NCBI RefSeq assembly: GCF_030732065.1 | Contig: NZ_JAVBHX010000009.1 | Location: forward strand, 1 to 64,000 | Reading direction: 5' to 3' | Source: Oceanimonas aquatica | Lineage (GTDB): Bacteria > Pseudomonadota > Gammaproteobacteria > Enterobacterales > Aeromonadaceae | Length of the DNA: 64,000 bases | Shown here: one piece after another, positions 63,122 through 64,000 of the stretch | Numbering within the stretch: position 1 is the first letter of the stretch | Layout: every line of letters starts with the position of its first letter | Translations under genes and position numbers: made by a program | Notes under the pieces: generated by a model | Database searches by the model: none | What the model saw: only the letters and a program-made list of their open reading frames with translations | What the model was told of the DNA's origin: nothing

Positions 63122-64000
63122 ATGGCGAAAAAAGGTTTTTTCTCCTGGCTGGGCTTTGGCAAAAAGAAAGACGAGCAGCCGGAAGAAACACAGGAACAGC
63201 AGGTCCCCCAGGATGCGGTGGAGTCGGAAGCGGAAGCCGGTCATGGTGCGGAAGTTGAAGCGCAGCTGAAGCAACAGGAAGCCGAGGCCCAGGCGGAAGA
63301 GGCCCGTTTGGCTGCCGAAGCCAGGGCGGCGGAAGAAGCCCGTTTGGTTGCCGAAGCCAGGGCGGCGGAAGAAGCACGTCTGGCGGCCGAAGCCAAGGCC
63401 GCGGAAGAAGCTCACTTGGCTGCCGAAGCCAAGGCGGTGGAAGAAGCGCGTCTGGCTGCCGAAGCCAAAGCGGCGGAAGAAGCGCGCCTGGCCGCCGAAG
63501 CGAAAGCCGCGGAAGAGGCCCGTCTGGCCGCCGAAGCCAAGGCCGCGGAAGAAGCGCGTCTGGCGGCCGAAGCGAAAGCGGCGGAAGAAGCGCGCCTGGC
63601 CGCCGAAGCCAAGGCGGCGGAAGAGGCCCGTCTGGCGGCCGAAGCCAAGGCGGCGGAAGAAGCCCGTCTGGCGGCCGAAGCGAAAGCGGCGAAAGAAGCC
63701 CGTCTGGCGGCCGAAGCGAAAGCGGCGGAAGAGGCCCGTCTGGCTGCCGAAGCGAAAGCCGCGGAAGAAGCCCGTCTGGCAGCCGAAGCGAAAGCGGCGG
63801 AAGAAGCCCGTCTGGCTGCCGAAGCGAAAGCGGCGGAAGAAGCGCGTCTGGCTGCCGAAGAAGAAGCCCGACAGGCAGTGGAAGAAGAGGCTCGTCTGGC
63901 CGCCGAAGCGGAAGCCGCCGAGCAGCAGCGCCTGGCTCAGGAGGCTGAAGAGCAGGAACGTTTGGCCGCCGAGGCAGCGGCTCAGGCTGAAAAAGCCCCC
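63122..64000 (+). CDS. ftsY: Signal recognition particle receptor FtsY (5' part)
   Basis: The first 293 codons of a gene running off the right edge. The start MAKKGFFSWLGFGKKKDEQ is FtsY-like, and the divergent rsmD neighbour agrees with E. coli. What is visible is only the acidic A domain, which helps FtsY bind membrane and translocon; the GTPase (NG) domain lies outside. Most of the visible part is 16 repeats of a 12-residue unit (EEARLAAEAKAA). Assignment rests on the N-terminus and context. Confidence 0.85.
   Translation, partial: MAKKGFFSWLGFGKKKDEQPEETQEQQVPQDAVESEAEAGHGAEVEAQLKQQEAEAQAEEARLAAEARAAEEARLVAEARAAEEARLAAEAKAAEEAHLAAEAKAVEEARLAAEAKAAEEARLAAEAKAAEEARLAAEAKAAEEARLAAEAKAAEEARLAAEAKAAEEARLAAEAKAAEEARLAAEAKAAKEARLAAEAKAAEEARLAAEAKAAEEARLAAEAKAAEEARLAAEAKAAEEARLAAEEEARQAVEEEARLAAEAEAAEQQRLAQEAEEQERLAAEAAAQAEKAP
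63296..63867 (+). repeat. 16 x 36-bp in-frame tandem repeat in ftsY
   Basis: Arg codons recur exactly every 36 bases from 63305 to 63845 (one unit has CAC for CGT), giving 16 phased units that encode variants of EEARLAAEAKAA. Later units are nearly identical, early ones diverge more. It predicts a long charged alpha-helix with alternating acidic and basic faces. Copy number is likely to vary between strains. Confidence 0.95.

Noticed and set aside
63412-63648. Ala/Ser/Arg-rich minus-strand open frame within ftsY
   Set aside because: It is the reverse reading of the 36-base repeat and repeats with the same period; it has no start signals.

Overview
This window is a GC-rich, densely coded chromosomal segment of a marine-type gammaproteobacterium. 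E. coli-like neighbourhoods (fabR-yijD, rsmD-DUF1145 beside ftsY, ydbH-ynbE-ydbL, a cysPTWA block next to cysM), a GacA/UvrY-CsrB-type RNA, and genes for trimethylamine oxidation (tmm) and acrylyl-CoA reduction (acuI/acuR) fit the Aeromonadales, for example an Oceanimonas/Zobellella-like organism. That placement is inference; no 16S rRNA is present.

Layout. 0-5 kb: the end of an rRNA operon (5S and terminator), the lysine acetyltransferase PatZ, a LysE exporter, and cysM. 4.7-8.5 kb: the sulfate/thiosulfate ABC importer cysP-T-W-A, convergent with cysM. 8.7-14 kb: a TRAP transporter (dctP-Q-M), a LysR regulator and an agmatinase-family ureohydrolase, which look like one guanidino-compound uptake and hydrolysis module. 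14-18 kb: RNase II, a MenC homologue that has lost its catalytic residues, and menA. 18-26.8 kb: thiamine biosynthesis, with a TPP riboswitch followed by thiC-thiDE-thiF-thiS-thiG-thiH, a palindromic repeat, a TM2 protein, then thiM-thiE for salvage. 26.9-30.7 kb: trimethylamine monooxygenase and the 5-oxoprolinase genes pxpA-B-C.

30.8-46 kb: a degenerate FtsZ-like protein with an intact FtsZ C-terminal peptide, a TerC/CBS membrane protein, a periplasmic glutathione peroxidase, ZntB, a small lipoprotein, an ATM1-type ABC exporter, the acrylate module acuR-acuI with two matching operators, several DUF proteins, a universal stress protein, and cytochrome c' convergent with cytochrome b561. 46-49 kb: IclR regulator, formimidoylglutamase hutG and the glutamate symporter gltS. 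49-52 kb: a second, GTPase-competent FtsZ paralogue outside any division cluster, behind a WYL-domain regulator gene. 52-61 kb: DUF411 and DUF2500 proteins, the ydbH-ynbE-ydbL lipid-transport bridge, oligopeptidase B, an NSS-family transporter, fabR-yijD and sseA. 61.3-64 kb: a CsrB-type regulatory RNA with 17 GGA motifs and an upstream GacA/UvrY box, a zinc-ribbon DUF2007 protein, DUF1145, rsmD, and the 5' part of ftsY carrying a 36-bp tandem repeat.

The most unusual feature is the pair of non-canonical FtsZ relatives 18 kb apart. One keeps all GTPase motifs; the other has lost them but keeps the conserved tail that recruits division partners. Next in interest are the guanidino-type TRAP/ureohydrolase module, the paired AcuR operators, the MenC pseudoenzyme and the CsrB-type RNA.
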